From positions 1-19,507 of the forward strand of contig JAJYBE010000014.1 of assembly GCA_021779205.1 (NCBI GenBank): DNA of 19,507 bases, written 5' to 3'. The notes under the pieces are model-generated. The model saw nothing but the letters and a program-made list of their open reading frames with translations. It was not told the DNA's origin and ran no database searches. Source of the stretch: a bacterium. Lineage in GTDB: Bacteria; Patescibacteriota; Minisyncoccia; Moranbacterales; UBA2206. Every line of letters begins with the position of its first letter. Position 1 is the first letter of the stretch. Shown here one piece after another: positions 7,212 through 14,588 of this stretch. The position numbers were made by a program, and so were the translations under genes.

Positions 7212-7251
7212 GGCGTTTTGGTTTTTCGCGAAAAACCAAAACGCCTTTTTT
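7212..7251 (+). terminator. Strong Rho-independent terminator
   Basis: Perfect 16-bp stem (7212-7227 with 7230-7245) closing on a minimal loop, immediately followed by six T (7246-7251). It ends the secreted-protein transcript. The A-rich left side after the stop also makes it plausible in reverse, but no gene reads in that direction. Confidence 0.93.
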
Positions 7252-7258
7252 AATTCTA

Positions 7259-7267
7259 TGCTATAAT
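7259..7267 (+). promoter_or_regulatory. Extended -10 promoter for the sigma-factor operon
   Basis: TGCTATAAT: an extended -10 (TGn) with perfect TATAAT at 7262-7267. No -35 can be seen because that position lies inside the preceding terminator. Expected transcription start is near 7274, about 40 bases before ATG 7315. Confidence 0.65.
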
Positions 7268-7314
7268 AAAGCGCAAAGATAAGAACAGCGAAAAATCGAA
7301 AGATAATTTAATTT

Positions 7315-7881
7315 ATGGCACAAACAGACAAGCAATTAGTGGAAGAATTCTTAACCGGAAACGATTTATCTTTTGAAATTTTGGTGAAAAAATATTTAAA
7401 ACCGGTTTATAATTTTATCTACCATTTGGTAAATGATTTAAGTATTGTTGATGATTTGACCCAAATAACTTTTCTTAAAGCTTGGAAAAATATTAGGCGT
7501 TTTGATTTAGAAAAAGATTTCAAGGTATGGCTGTTTGCGATCGCCAAAAATACAGCCTATGACTATTGGAAAAAGAAAAAAACTTTGTCTTTTGCTCTTT
7601 TCGAGAACGAAGATGGTTCGAACAAGTTGGAAAATATTGCTGAGGATAAAATTTTACCCGATGAAGTTTTAATGCGAATGGAGTTGAGTGGAGAGCTGGA
7701 GGAAAAAATAAAATTGCTTGATAAAAAATATCGGCTGATTTTGTTTATGCGTTATAGCGATGATTTTTCTCTGAATGAAATAGCCGAAATTTTAAAGTTG
7801 ACCTATAACACAGTAAAAAGTCAACATAGGCGCGCATTGGATGCCTTGAGAAAAAGTTTTGATAAGGATTTGCACCCATAA
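7315..7881 (+). CDS. ECF-type RNA polymerase sigma factor (sigma-70 family)
   Basis: Directs RNA polymerase to an alternative promoter set. At 188 residues it has the ECF layout: region 2 (about 15-88) with VDDLTQITFLKAWKNI (45-60, core binding) and FKVWLFAIAKNTAYDYWKKK (69-88, -10 recognition); an acidic linker (about 95-125); and region 4 (about 128-180) with the helix-turn-helix FSLNEIAEILKLTYNTVKSQ (151-170) then HRRALDALRK. Regions 1 and 3 are missing, as usual. It heads a same-strand gene series with an export system and envelope genes. The next gene is a small membrane protein in the position usually held by an anti-sigma factor. ATG 7315 lacks a Shine-Dalgarno, like most starts here. 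Family is certain; the stimulus is unknown. Confidence 0.95.
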   Translation: MAQTDKQLVEEFLTGNDLSFEILVKKYLKPVYNFIYHLVNDLSIVDDLTQITFLKAWKNIRRFDLEKDFKVWLFAIAKNTAYDYWKKKKTLSFALFENEDGSNKLENIAEDKILPDEVLMRMELSGELEEKIKLLDKKYRLILFMRYSDDFSLNEIAEILKLTYNTVKSQHRRALDALRKSFDKDLHP

Positions 7882-7903
7882 GTGTTTTTTAATCGTATTA
7901 AGT

Positions 7904-7983
7904 ATAAGGCGTGCGCGTTTAGACTGTTCCTTTCGTGCTTTTTCATTTTTCACGAAAGCGAGCGCTAAACGCGCAAGTCTTAT
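7904..7983 (+). other. Large nested inverted repeat between sigma factor and membrane protein
   Basis: Three nested arms: ATAAG (7904-7908) with CTTAT (7979-7983), GCGCGTTTAG (7913-7922) with CTAAACGCGC (7965-7974), and CTTTCGTG (7930-7937) with CACGAAAG (7951-7958). Unpaired bulges separate the arms and a 13-nt T-rich loop caps them. No T-run follows, so it is not a standard terminator. It fills most of the 117-bp gap and could attenuate or process the operon mRNA. Confidence 0.75.
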
Positions 7984-7998
7984 TGTAAAGTAAAATAT

Positions 7999-8409
7999 AT
8001 GGAGGAAAGATTAAAGCACATGTTTAAAAATATTAAAGAGCTGAATTTACCTGTTGATTTTGAGTTTTTGTTGTTAGCAAAAATTGAAAAAGAAAAGATT
8101 GGCAAAGCCAAGAGACAGCTATTTTTTTCTTATCTTGGCTTGGGCGGATCGGCACTATTTTTGGCATATGCAATATTGAATTTCGGGCAGTTGTTTTTGC
8201 AATCGGAATTTTGGAATGTATTTTCTTTGATTTTTTCCGATGCCATGGTTGTTTTAAAAAATTGGAATGTTTATATTTTTTCTTTGCTGGAAACCTTTCC
8301 GACAATTTATGCCGCGATATTGCTCTTGCCAATTTTCACAATGCTTATTTCAGTTAATGTTTTTCTAAACAATAAGATTAATTCAACTCATAAATATAGT
8401 GGGATATAA
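7999..8409 (+). CDS. Small two-helix membrane protein, possible anti-sigma factor
   Basis: 136 residues. A charged cytoplasmic-type N-terminus (about 1-40, with LPVDFEFLLLAKIEKEK) is followed by a hydrophobic helix (about 43-70) and a second (about 100-124), then a short polar tail. The layout (N-terminal soluble segment, then membrane helix) and its place directly after an ECF sigma gene suggest an anti-sigma factor. However, no zinc-binding HxxxCxxC anti-sigma motif is present, so this is inferred from context only. The next gene follows after 7 bases, implying cotranscription. The long hairpin upstream could lower its expression relative to the sigma factor. Confidence 0.7.
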   Translation: MEERLKHMFKNIKELNLPVDFEFLLLAKIEKEKIGKAKRQLFFSYLGLGGSALFLAYAILNFGQLFLQSEFWNVFSLIFSDAMVVLKNWNVYIFSLLETFPTIYAAILLLPIFTMLISVNVFLNNKINSTHKYSGI

Positions 8410-8416
8410 CAAATAT

Positions 8417-8926
8417 ATGGATATAAAAGAAACTTTTAAATCGAATAAATTCAGAATAATCATTGGTGTTATCGGGGTATTTTTGATTGTTTTATTGAGT
8501 TTTTCTTGTGGGGTGATGGTTGGTTTTCATAAGGCGCGTTTTTCTTATGAATGGGGACAGAATTATGAACGAAATTTTGTCGGGCATAGTCTTAATCGTG
8601 GAAATTTTCCTCCTCCGGTCAATGAAGGAGGCGGAATGATAGGTTTTTTTCGCCAAATGGAGGGCGATGATTTGCGCAATGCTCATGGATTGGCCGGAAC
8701 GGTGATTTCTGTTTCCGGTAATAATGTAATCGTGAAAGATCGCGAAGAAAAAGAAAATACCATAGCGGTAAATGATAAAACGATTATTAAACACAATGCT
8801 GATAATTTGAATGTTTCCGATATCAAAACTGGTGATCATGTTGTAGTTATGGGTGCGCCCGACAATCAAGGTGTGGTGAGCGCGGATTTGATTCGTGTTT
8901 TTAGCAATACTAATAATGGAAAATAA
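8417..8926 (+). CDS. Membrane-anchored DUF5666-like protein
   Basis: 169 residues from ATG 8417; the upstream GTG (8399) would overlap the previous gene and adds nothing recognisable. An N-terminal membrane helix (about 12-35, IIIGVIGVFLIVLLSFSCG) anchors an extracytoplasmic part: a glycine/asparagine-rich linker, then a beta-rich domain (about 95-165) with GLAGTVISVSGNNVIVKD, KTIIKH and GDHVVVMG. This is the OB-like pattern of DUF5666 proteins. The cysteine at the end of the helix lacks a proper lipobox. It lies between the putative anti-sigma gene and the export adaptor (11-base gap), so a role at the transporter or in envelope sensing is plausible. The same design recurs at 12075. Confidence 0.75.
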   Translation: MDIKETFKSNKFRIIIGVIGVFLIVLLSFSCGVMVGFHKARFSYEWGQNYERNFVGHSLNRGNFPPPVNEGGGMIGFFRQMEGDDLRNAHGLAGTVISVSGNNVIVKDREEKENTIAVNDKTIIKHNADNLNVSDIKTGDHVVVMGAPDNQGVVSADLIRVFSNTNNGK

Positions 8927-8937
8927 TTTTTAATTTT

Positions 8938-10113
8938 ATGAAAAAGATGACAAGGTCAAAAAAGATTTATGGCGCAGTAATTGCTGTCTTACTCTTAGGC
9001 GGAGCATATTATTGGTATACTAAAAGCAATTCAAAAAATACGGCTGTGCAATATAAAACGATAACGGCGGAAAAAAGCACTTTCACGAATTCTATTTCCG
9101 GATCGGGAAATGTGATTGTGGATCAAAGTTCGACTGTCGATCCGACGATTACGGGAACCGTGGCAAATTTGGCTGTTAATGTTGGCGATAAAGTTAAAAA
9201 AGGGCAAACATTATTTACAATTGTTAATGATGATCTTACTGTGAGTAGCGCGCAAGCGGTTGCTTCTCTTCAGCAGGCGCAAAATGCAGTTGATTCAGCT
9301 ACGCTAAATGTGAGTCAAGCCAAAGCGGATTATCGTAAAGGAAAAGAAGATAGCTCTAATACGGCGGATGAGAAAAGAATTTTGGATAAAAAAATAAACA
9401 TTGCCGAAGAAGGCTTGATTGCTGCGCAGAAAAGTTATAGCGCGTCTTTATCGAGTTATAACAATCAAATGGCCAATGCGGCAAAAAGAACAGTGGTGGC
9501 TCCGATCGACGGAACAGTTAATGCCGTTAATGTTAAAAATGGAGATGACTTGAGTCGACTTTCTTCGAATAGCAATTCTTCCGCTCCGATTATTATTGGT
9601 GATCTAAGCACGCTTAAAGCGCAAGTGCAAGTGAATGAAATAGATATTCCTAATGTTTCCGTTGGACAAAAAGTCATGTTGAAATTTAATGCGATTGATG
9701 GTTTGAATATATCCGGAAAAGTGGAAAAAATGGATTCGCTTGGAACACTCAGCTCCGGTGTTGTAACATATGATGTAACGATTGATTTTGACACACTTGA
9801 TTCAAGAATCAGACCGGAAATGAGCGTCTCGGCATCTATTATTACTAAAGTGGAAAATGATGTTATCACCGTGCCAAATAGCGCAATCAAATCGCAGGGA
9901 AGTAATAATTTTGTCGAATTGTTAAATGGGGCTACTCCCAAACAAACAAAAATCGAAATTGGTGATGCTAATAATACCGAAACGGTAATTACTAGTGGAG
10001 TTTCCGCTGGCGATAAGGTTATCATGCAAACAATTGATTCAGGTGCTAAATCAACCACAACCACAACAGGCAATAAGGGCGGCGGAATTGGACTTCGCGG
10101 GTTTGGAGGATAA
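8938..10113 (+). CDS. MacA/YknX-like periplasmic adaptor (membrane fusion protein)
   Basis: Adaptor subunit of a tripartite-type or Gram-positive-style ABC exporter. N-terminal anchor helix (about 10-27), then the first half of a lipoyl/barrel-sandwich domain (about 55-97, with ITGTVANLAVNVGDKVKKGQ). An alanine/glutamine-rich helical hairpin (about 100-180) follows, then the second lipoyl half (about 183-205, VVAPIDGTVNAVNVKNGD), a beta-barrel domain and a membrane-proximal domain with VPNSAIKSQG near 318-327. The C-terminus is Thr/Gly-rich. The helical hairpin is short, as in systems that do not dock to an outer-membrane TolC channel, which fits an organism without a classical outer membrane. 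The ATPase gene follows after 23 bases. Confidence 0.92.
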   Translation: MKKMTRSKKIYGAVIAVLLLGGAYYWYTKSNSKNTAVQYKTITAEKSTFTNSISGSGNVIVDQSSTVDPTITGTVANLAVNVGDKVKKGQTLFTIVNDDLTVSSAQAVASLQQAQNAVDSATLNVSQAKADYRKGKEDSSNTADEKRILDKKINIAEEGLIAAQKSYSASLSSYNNQMANAAKRTVVAPIDGTVNAVNVKNGDDLSRLSSNSNSSAPIIIGDLSTLKAQVQVNEIDIPNVSVGQKVMLKFNAIDGLNISGKVEKMDSLGTLSSGVVTYDVTIDFDTLDSRIRPEMSVSASIITKVENDVITVPNSAIKSQGSNNFVELLNGATPKQTKIEIGDANNTETVITSGVSAGDKVIMQTIDSGAKSTTTTTGNKGGGIGLRGFGG

Positions 10114-10136
10114 AAAGGATAATAGCTAAAAAATAT

Positions 10137-10829
10137 ATGATGATTGACTGTAAAAATTTAAGAAAAGTTTATGTAAATGGCGATGTGGAAACAGTGGCAT
10201 TAAAAGGTGTATCTTTCGGGGTTGAAAAGAGTGATTTTGTTTCTATCATTGGTCCATCCGGATCGGGAAAATCAACATTGATGCATATTCTCGGAGCGCT
10301 GGACGTTCCAACGGAAGGAGAATATTTTTTGGACGGAGCGGAAGTTTCCAAATTAAATGATGATCAGTTGTCTGACTTGCGCAGAAGTAAGATCGGTTTC
10401 GTTTTTCAAGCGTTTAATTTATTGCCCAGAGCGACTGTTTTGCGTAATGTGATGTTGCCACTATTATTTACGGAAACAACATTGGAAGAAAGGGAGGCGA
10501 GAGCAAGAGAAGCATTGAAATATGCCGGAATGGAAGAGAGCAAATTTCATAATCTTTCCAATCAATTATCGGGAGGACAGATGCAGAGAGTTGCGATTGC
10601 CCGTTCGCTGATAAATAATCCGGCAATACTTCTGGCAGACGAGCCGACGGGAAATCTCGATACGCGAACCAGTGAAATAGTGATGGAGGCTTTTCAGGAA
10701 TTACATAAAAAAGGGCATACGATTATTTTAATCACCCATGAAATGGAGGTAGCGCAATATGCCAGACGAATTATTTCAGTGCGTGATGGTTTAATTGAAA
10801 AAGATGTAATTAACAAAAAATATGCTTAA
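10137..10829 (+). CDS. ABC transporter ATP-binding protein (MacB/YknY/LolD type)
   Basis: Cytoplasmic ATPase of the exporter, 230 residues, full length for the family. Motifs: Walker A GPSGSGKST (39-47), Q-loop glutamine in FVFQAFNLLP (Q91), signature LSGGQ (144-148), Walker B ILLADEPTGNLD (164-175) and switch histidine in ITHE (H201). The order and the FNLLPRATVLRNV stretch match the LolD/MacB/YknY group that pairs with FtsX-fold permeases. ATG 10137 and ATG 10140 are adjacent; either could be the start. The gene overlaps the permease gene by 8 bases, so the two are translationally coupled. Confidence 0.96.
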   Translation: MMIDCKNLRKVYVNGDVETVALKGVSFGVEKSDFVSIIGPSGSGKSTLMHILGALDVPTEGEYFLDGAEVSKLNDDQLSDLRRSKIGFVFQAFNLLPRATVLRNVMLPLLFTETTLEEREARAREALKYAGMEESKFHNLSNQLSGGQMQRVAIARSLINNPAILLADEPTGNLDTRTSEIVMEAFQELHKKGHTIILITHEMEVAQYARRIISVRDGLIEKDVINKKYA

Positions 10830-12036
10830 AGATTTGTTAAAAGAGACAATTTGGTCATTAACGGGAAATAAAGTTCGTTCTGGGTTGACTATTTTGGGAA
10901 TCGTGATTGGAATCGCCTCTGTTATTACAATGGTTTCAATTGGTCAAGGTGCGCAAAGTTCCATTGCCGCTAATATTGAATCAATCGGGTCAAACTTGAT
11001 CATTGTTCGTCCCGGAGCGCAAAGAAGTGCCGGAGTAAGTGCCGGGTTTGGGAGTGCGCAAACGATGACAATCGAAGATGCCAATGCAATTAAAAGCCAG
11101 GCGCAAAGTATTAAGGCGGTAGCACCGGAAATTTCCAGACGCTATCAGATAGCGGCTAAAAGCAATAACACAAATACTGATGTTGTTGGAACAGTGGCGG
11201 ATTATTTGGTTGCGCATAATGTTAAAATTGCGTCCGGATCTTTTTTTACGGATCAACAACAAAAAAGCTCTGCCAAGGTAGCTGTTTTGGGGGCAACAGC
11301 GAAAGAAGATTTATTTGGAACAGATATGGATCCGATTGGTCAAACCATTCGTATTAAAAATGTTGATTTTGAAATAATCGGAGTGGCAGAAGCTAAGGGC
11401 GGTTCGGGTTTTAACAATCCGGACGATAACATATATGTGCCACTAACAGCAGCCCAGCATTATTTATCTGGTAGTGATGTCGTTTCGATGATTAGTATTG
11501 CGGCGGATAGTCAGGAAGCGATGACCGCCGTTCAAGATCAAATTACCAATATTTTACTCACAAGACACGGAATATCCGATCCAACATTGGCCGATTTTTC
11601 TATTATGAATCAAAATGATATCATAGCGACAGCATCTTCGATTACCGGAACTTTCACAATCTTGCTTTCTTCGATTGCCGGAATTTCTCTTTTGGTGGGA
11701 GGAATTGGAATTATGAATATGATGCTTACGACTGTGACGGAAAGAACTCGCGAGATTGGACTTAGAAAAGCGATTGGGGTGCGCAAGATTTACATCAATT
11801 TGCAATTTCTATCCGAAGCCGTTGTGCTTACTTTTTTTGGTGGTTTCGTGGGCATTGTTTTGGGTTGGATCGCTTCACTGCTAGTTTCGAAATTTGCGGG
11901 CATTACAACATTGATTTCTCCAACCTCAATTCTTTTGGCATTTGGTGTTTCTGCCGTGGTGGGAATTGTTTTTGGTTTTTATCCGGCGCGACGCGCCGCC
12001 GGGCTCAGTCCGATTGAAGCATTGCGTTATGAATAA
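10822..12036 (+). CDS. MacB/FtsX-family ABC transporter permease (YknZ-like)
   Basis: Membrane subunit of the exporter, 404 residues. The first transmembrane helix (about 21-42, LTILGIVIGIASVITMVSIG) follows the amphipathic KETIWSLTGNKVRS. A large extracytoplasmic MacB_PCD domain (about 45-270) comes next. Three C-terminal helices (about 280-395) include GIGIMNMMLTTVTERTREIG and the coupling-helix stretch GLRKAIGVRK. The ending YPARRAAGLSPIEALRYE is a classic terminus of this family. Such systems move lipoproteins, peptides, lipids or toxic compounds by mechanotransmission. Linkage to an ECF sigma factor and to lipid genes suggests an envelope-stress export role; the cargo is unknown. Confidence 0.95.
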   Translation: MLKDLLKETIWSLTGNKVRSGLTILGIVIGIASVITMVSIGQGAQSSIAANIESIGSNLIIVRPGAQRSAGVSAGFGSAQTMTIEDANAIKSQAQSIKAVAPEISRRYQIAAKSNNTNTDVVGTVADYLVAHNVKIASGSFFTDQQQKSSAKVAVLGATAKEDLFGTDMDPIGQTIRIKNVDFEIIGVAEAKGGSGFNNPDDNIYVPLTAAQHYLSGSDVVSMISIAADSQEAMTAVQDQITNILLTRHGISDPTLADFSIMNQNDIIATASSITGTFTILLSSIAGISLLVGGIGIMNMMLTTVTERTREIGLRKAIGVRKIYINLQFLSEAVVLTFFGGFVGIVLGWIASLLVSKFAGITTLISPTSILLAFGVSAVVGIVFGFYPARRAAGLSPIEALRYE

Positions 12037-12074
12037 TAAGTTGCGAAATTAATTTTTTTAATATTTAAAAAACA

Positions 12075-12536
12075 ATGAATAAAAAAAATAACATGATAAT
12101 AATGGCCGGCATTATTGTTTTGGTGGCGGGAGGAATGTTTTATGCCGGAATGAAATATGGGGAAACTAAAGTTTCTGCCGGAAGATTGTCGCAAAGAGGA
12201 ACCGGCGGAATGAATGTGGGTCCGGCCGGCGGACAAAAAAGAACTGGTGCAGGGCAGTCAATTGGAGTAAATAATGGAGATTTTGCGACAGGTGATATAA
12301 TTTCCAAAGATGATAAAAGCATTACTATAAAAACCAAAGATGGCGGATCGAAAATTGTTTATTATTCCGATGCGACAACTATTGGAAAAGCTGTCAGTGG
12401 AACAATTTCCGATTTAAGTACGGGAGAAACTGTGATGGTAAATGGAAAGGCTAATTCTGATGGCAGTATCATTTCTCAAAATATTCAAATCAGACCAGCA
12501 GCCCGGCAAGGACAAGGAGCTCAAGCGCAAAATTAA
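12075..12536 (+). CDS. Second membrane-anchored DUF5666-like protein
   Basis: 153 residues. N-terminal membrane helix (about 7-26, MIIMAGIIVLVAGGMFYAGM), then a glycine-rich linker (about 36-65), then a small beta domain (about 70-140) with GDIISKDDKSITIKTKDGG, a TTIGKAVSG segment and TGETVMVNGKANSDGSI. The tail is Gln/Ala-rich. The design matches the protein at 8417: anchor, low-complexity linker, OB-like domain. The pair thus brackets the adaptor-ATPase-permease set. They could be extracytoplasmic partners of the transporter, or paralogues duplicated within the operon. Clear family features in the beta domain; function unknown. Confidence 0.75.
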   Translation: MNKKNNMIIMAGIIVLVAGGMFYAGMKYGETKVSAGRLSQRGTGGMNVGPAGGQKRTGAGQSIGVNNGDFATGDIISKDDKSITIKTKDGGSKIVYYSDATTIGKAVSGTISDLSTGETVMVNGKANSDGSIISQNIQIRPAARQGQGAQAQN

Positions 12537-12568
12537 TAAATTAAAAATGCGAAAAACAGGAAAATAAA

Positions 12569-13219
12569 ATGAAAAAAATATTCAATCGGCATAAATTTTT
12601 CTGGAAGCAAAAAAGCTTTATACATAGCAGCATCGCAGGAGTGACTTTACTTTTAGTGAGTTTGATTGTGAATTATTTTGCCAATGTGTATACGATGGAT
12701 CATGCTGGGAATTATGTTTCTGATATTATCTTAGACAATATTCCAGTGGTTAATGTGGAGTTTTTCTTTTATGATGGTTTTTTCCTTCTTTGGGTATTTG
12801 TTATTTTATTGGTGTTTAATGAGCCTCATCGAATTCCTTTCTTGACAAAAAATATCGCTTTGTTTATTTTGATTCGTTCGGTTTTTATTATGCTTACGCA
12901 TTTGGGAATTCCGCCGAAACATTCCACGCTTGATCCGAATGATATTTTCAGCTTTACTACGCTTGGCAATGATATGTTTTTTTCTTCGCATAGCGGATTG
13001 CCTTTTATGATGGCATTGGTTTTTTGGGAAGATAAAAATTTAAGATTTTTTTTCATTTTAGCCTCAATTTTTTTCGCGTCAGTGGTTCTTTTGGGGCATT
13101 TGCATTATTCGATTGATGTTTTCGCCGCTTTTTTTATCAGCTATACCATTTTTCATATATCTCAAAATTTTTTCCCCAAAGATTATCGATTATTTATGAA
13201 AAAAAATGCTTATGAATAA
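12569..13219 (+). CDS. PAP2_C (sphingomyelin-synthase-like) membrane phosphatase/transferase
   Basis: Integral membrane enzyme of the PAP2 superfamily, 216 residues with about six hydrophobic helices. Two motifs match the C-terminal PAP2 (sphingomyelin synthase/ROCK-type) variety: NDMFFSSHSG (134-143, catalytic H141) and GHLHYSIDVFAAFF (176-189, H179 and D183). The His-His-Asp triad is complete. Family members transfer or release phospho-head groups on lipids at the outer face of the membrane. Eukaryotic sphingomyelin synthase uses ceramide, but bacterial substrates are largely unknown, so no product is claimed. It overlaps the hydrolase gene downstream by 14 bases, so the two are coupled. 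Confidence 0.85.
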   Translation: MKKIFNRHKFFWKQKSFIHSSIAGVTLLLVSLIVNYFANVYTMDHAGNYVSDIILDNIPVVNVEFFFYDGFFLLWVFVILLVFNEPHRIPFLTKNIALFILIRSVFIMLTHLGIPPKHSTLDPNDIFSFTTLGNDMFFSSHSGLPFMMALVFWEDKNLRFFFILASIFFASVVLLGHLHYSIDVFAAFFISYTIFHISQNFFPKDYRLFMKKNAYE

Positions 13220-13898
13220 AACAAAAAGCAAAATTTGCTTTGTGCTTTTGCCTGGCTTTTCTTCGGATGATGTGCAAGCCTTGGGGTTAAAAAAAATATT
13301 GGAAAAATCCGGATATGATGCGGTCGCTTCTAATTTTTACGGTGAAAAAACGATAAATGATTTTTCCGCGTTGACTGCCAAAAAATGTTTGAATAATATT
13401 TCTGAAATAATAAACAGGCTTTCTGATAAATATGAACAAGTGTTTGGAATCGGTATTAGTTTGGGCGGTGCATTTTTGATGGAGCATGCTAAAAAATTTG
13501 ACAATTTAAGCGGAATTGTTAGTGTCGGAACGCCTTTTCGCCTAAAGAAAAGAAAATTAATTTCTTTGGGACAATGGTTTTTTCCGCTTATTTATTTATT
13601 TTGGAGGCCATTGCAAAAAATTCAAAAATTACGGCTTTCTCCCATTGGGGCGAGTAAGGAGATAATTGGATATTTGGAAGGAAAATTTTTAGAAAATTTG
13701 CGAATCGTTACCGTACCGATTCTTTTTTTGCATAGCAAGAAAGACGGAGTGGCGGATTATCGGGCGTTGGAAGAATATGTTCCGCGAGTTGGTAGCGAAA
13801 AAAAAGAAATTACTTATTTTAAAAATGGTAATCATGTCATCGATGACGATCCGGAAATTATCGTTAAACACGCGCTAAAATTTTTTGAATTGGAATAA
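13206..13898 (+). CDS. Alpha/beta-hydrolase (esterase or lipase-like)
   Basis: Predicted serine esterase acting on a small or lipid ester, 230 residues, no signal peptide. The catalytic set is visible in order: oxyanion-side LLPGFSSD (14-21), nucleophile elbow GIGISLGGA (81-89, Ser85), acid in LHSKKDGVAD (175-184, Asp180) and histidine in NGNHVID (207-213, His210). The hydrophobic cap stretch QWFFPLIYLFWRP (123-135) resembles lid regions of carboxylesterases and monoacylglycerol lipases. ATG 13206 overlaps the PAP2 gene; ATG 13212 is two codons later and equally possible. Position between a lipid phosphotransferase and a DedA protein supports a lipid substrate, by inference. Confidence 0.88.
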   Translation: MLMNKTKSKICFVLLPGFSSDDVQALGLKKILEKSGYDAVASNFYGEKTINDFSALTAKKCLNNISEIINRLSDKYEQVFGIGISLGGAFLMEHAKKFDNLSGIVSVGTPFRLKKRKLISLGQWFFPLIYLFWRPLQKIQKLRLSPIGASKEIIGYLEGKFLENLRIVTVPILFLHSKKDGVADYRALEEYVPRVGSEKKEITYFKNGNHVIDDDPEIIVKHALKFFELE

Positions 13899-13930
13899 AA
13901 TTCAATAGCGGTTTCAAATAAATATAATTT

Positions 13931-14545
13931 ATGCCTGATTTTAATAATTTCAGCTTAATCGCCGGATGGATAGCATCTCATGGATATTGGGTGGTTTTTT
14001 TGATGTTTTGCGTCGAGGGACCCATCTCTACAGCCGCCGCGGGATTTCTTTCCGCCGCTGGATTTTTTAATTCGGAAATTATTTTAACGTTGTCAATCTT
14101 GGGCGATTTGGTCCCGGATTCAATTTATTATAGCATAGGATATGTCAGCCGCTTTCGTTTTATTGAAAATTTAGGAGAATATGTCGGACTCACAAAACAT
14201 CGCATATTAAAAATGGAAAATGGATTCAGAAATCATTTTGGAAAAACGATGCTGGCATTAAAACTAACGCCGGTTGTTTCCACTTTGGGCTTTATAACTG
14301 TCGGTTATTTGCGATTGCCCTTTCGAAAATTTATCGGTTGGTGTTCGGCGGTTACCATTCCCAAAACGTTTATTTTTTTTGGTATTGGCTATTTTTTCGG
14401 TCAGCTGTATAATATAGATACCTATTTACATTATGCGGTAATTTTTTTCCCGTTAGTGATATTGTTTGTTTTAGCTTTATTTTTGAGTTATAACAAGATG
14501 ATGGCCATATTAGCGGAAAAATTAAGTGATAAAAGTGAGAGATAA
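13931..14545 (+). CDS. DedA/SNARE-associated (VTT domain) membrane protein
   Basis: Membrane protein of the DedA family, 204 residues, normal length. Features: N-terminal re-entrant-type segment with VVFLMFCVEGPIS (acidic E29, family-typical), hydrophobic LTLSILGDLVPDSIYYSIGY, the conserved arginine stretch KLTPVVSTLGFITVGYLRLPFRKFI in the second half, and two further helices. DedA proteins act as lipid scramblases/flippases, including for undecaprenyl phosphate and phosphatidylethanolamine, and support membrane-potential and drug tolerance. It lies 32 bases after the hydrolase and 43 before the glycosyltransferase, so it may link the lipid and glycan parts of the region (carrier recycling). 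Confidence 0.9.
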   Translation: MPDFNNFSLIAGWIASHGYWVVFLMFCVEGPISTAAAGFLSAAGFFNSEIILTLSILGDLVPDSIYYSIGYVSRFRFIENLGEYVGLTKHRILKMENGFRNHFGKTMLALKLTPVVSTLGFITVGYLRLPFRKFIGWCSAVTIPKTFIFFGIGYFFGQLYNIDTYLHYAVIFFPLVILFVLALFLSYNKMMAILAEKLSDKSER

Positions 14546-14588
14546 CGTTATAGGGAAAGCATGGTTTTAATTAGGATAATTTATTTAT

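Noticed and set aside
9465..10073. 202-codon minus-strand frame opposite the adaptor gene
   Set aside because: Antisense shadow; the plus-strand adaptor has full family features across the same bases.
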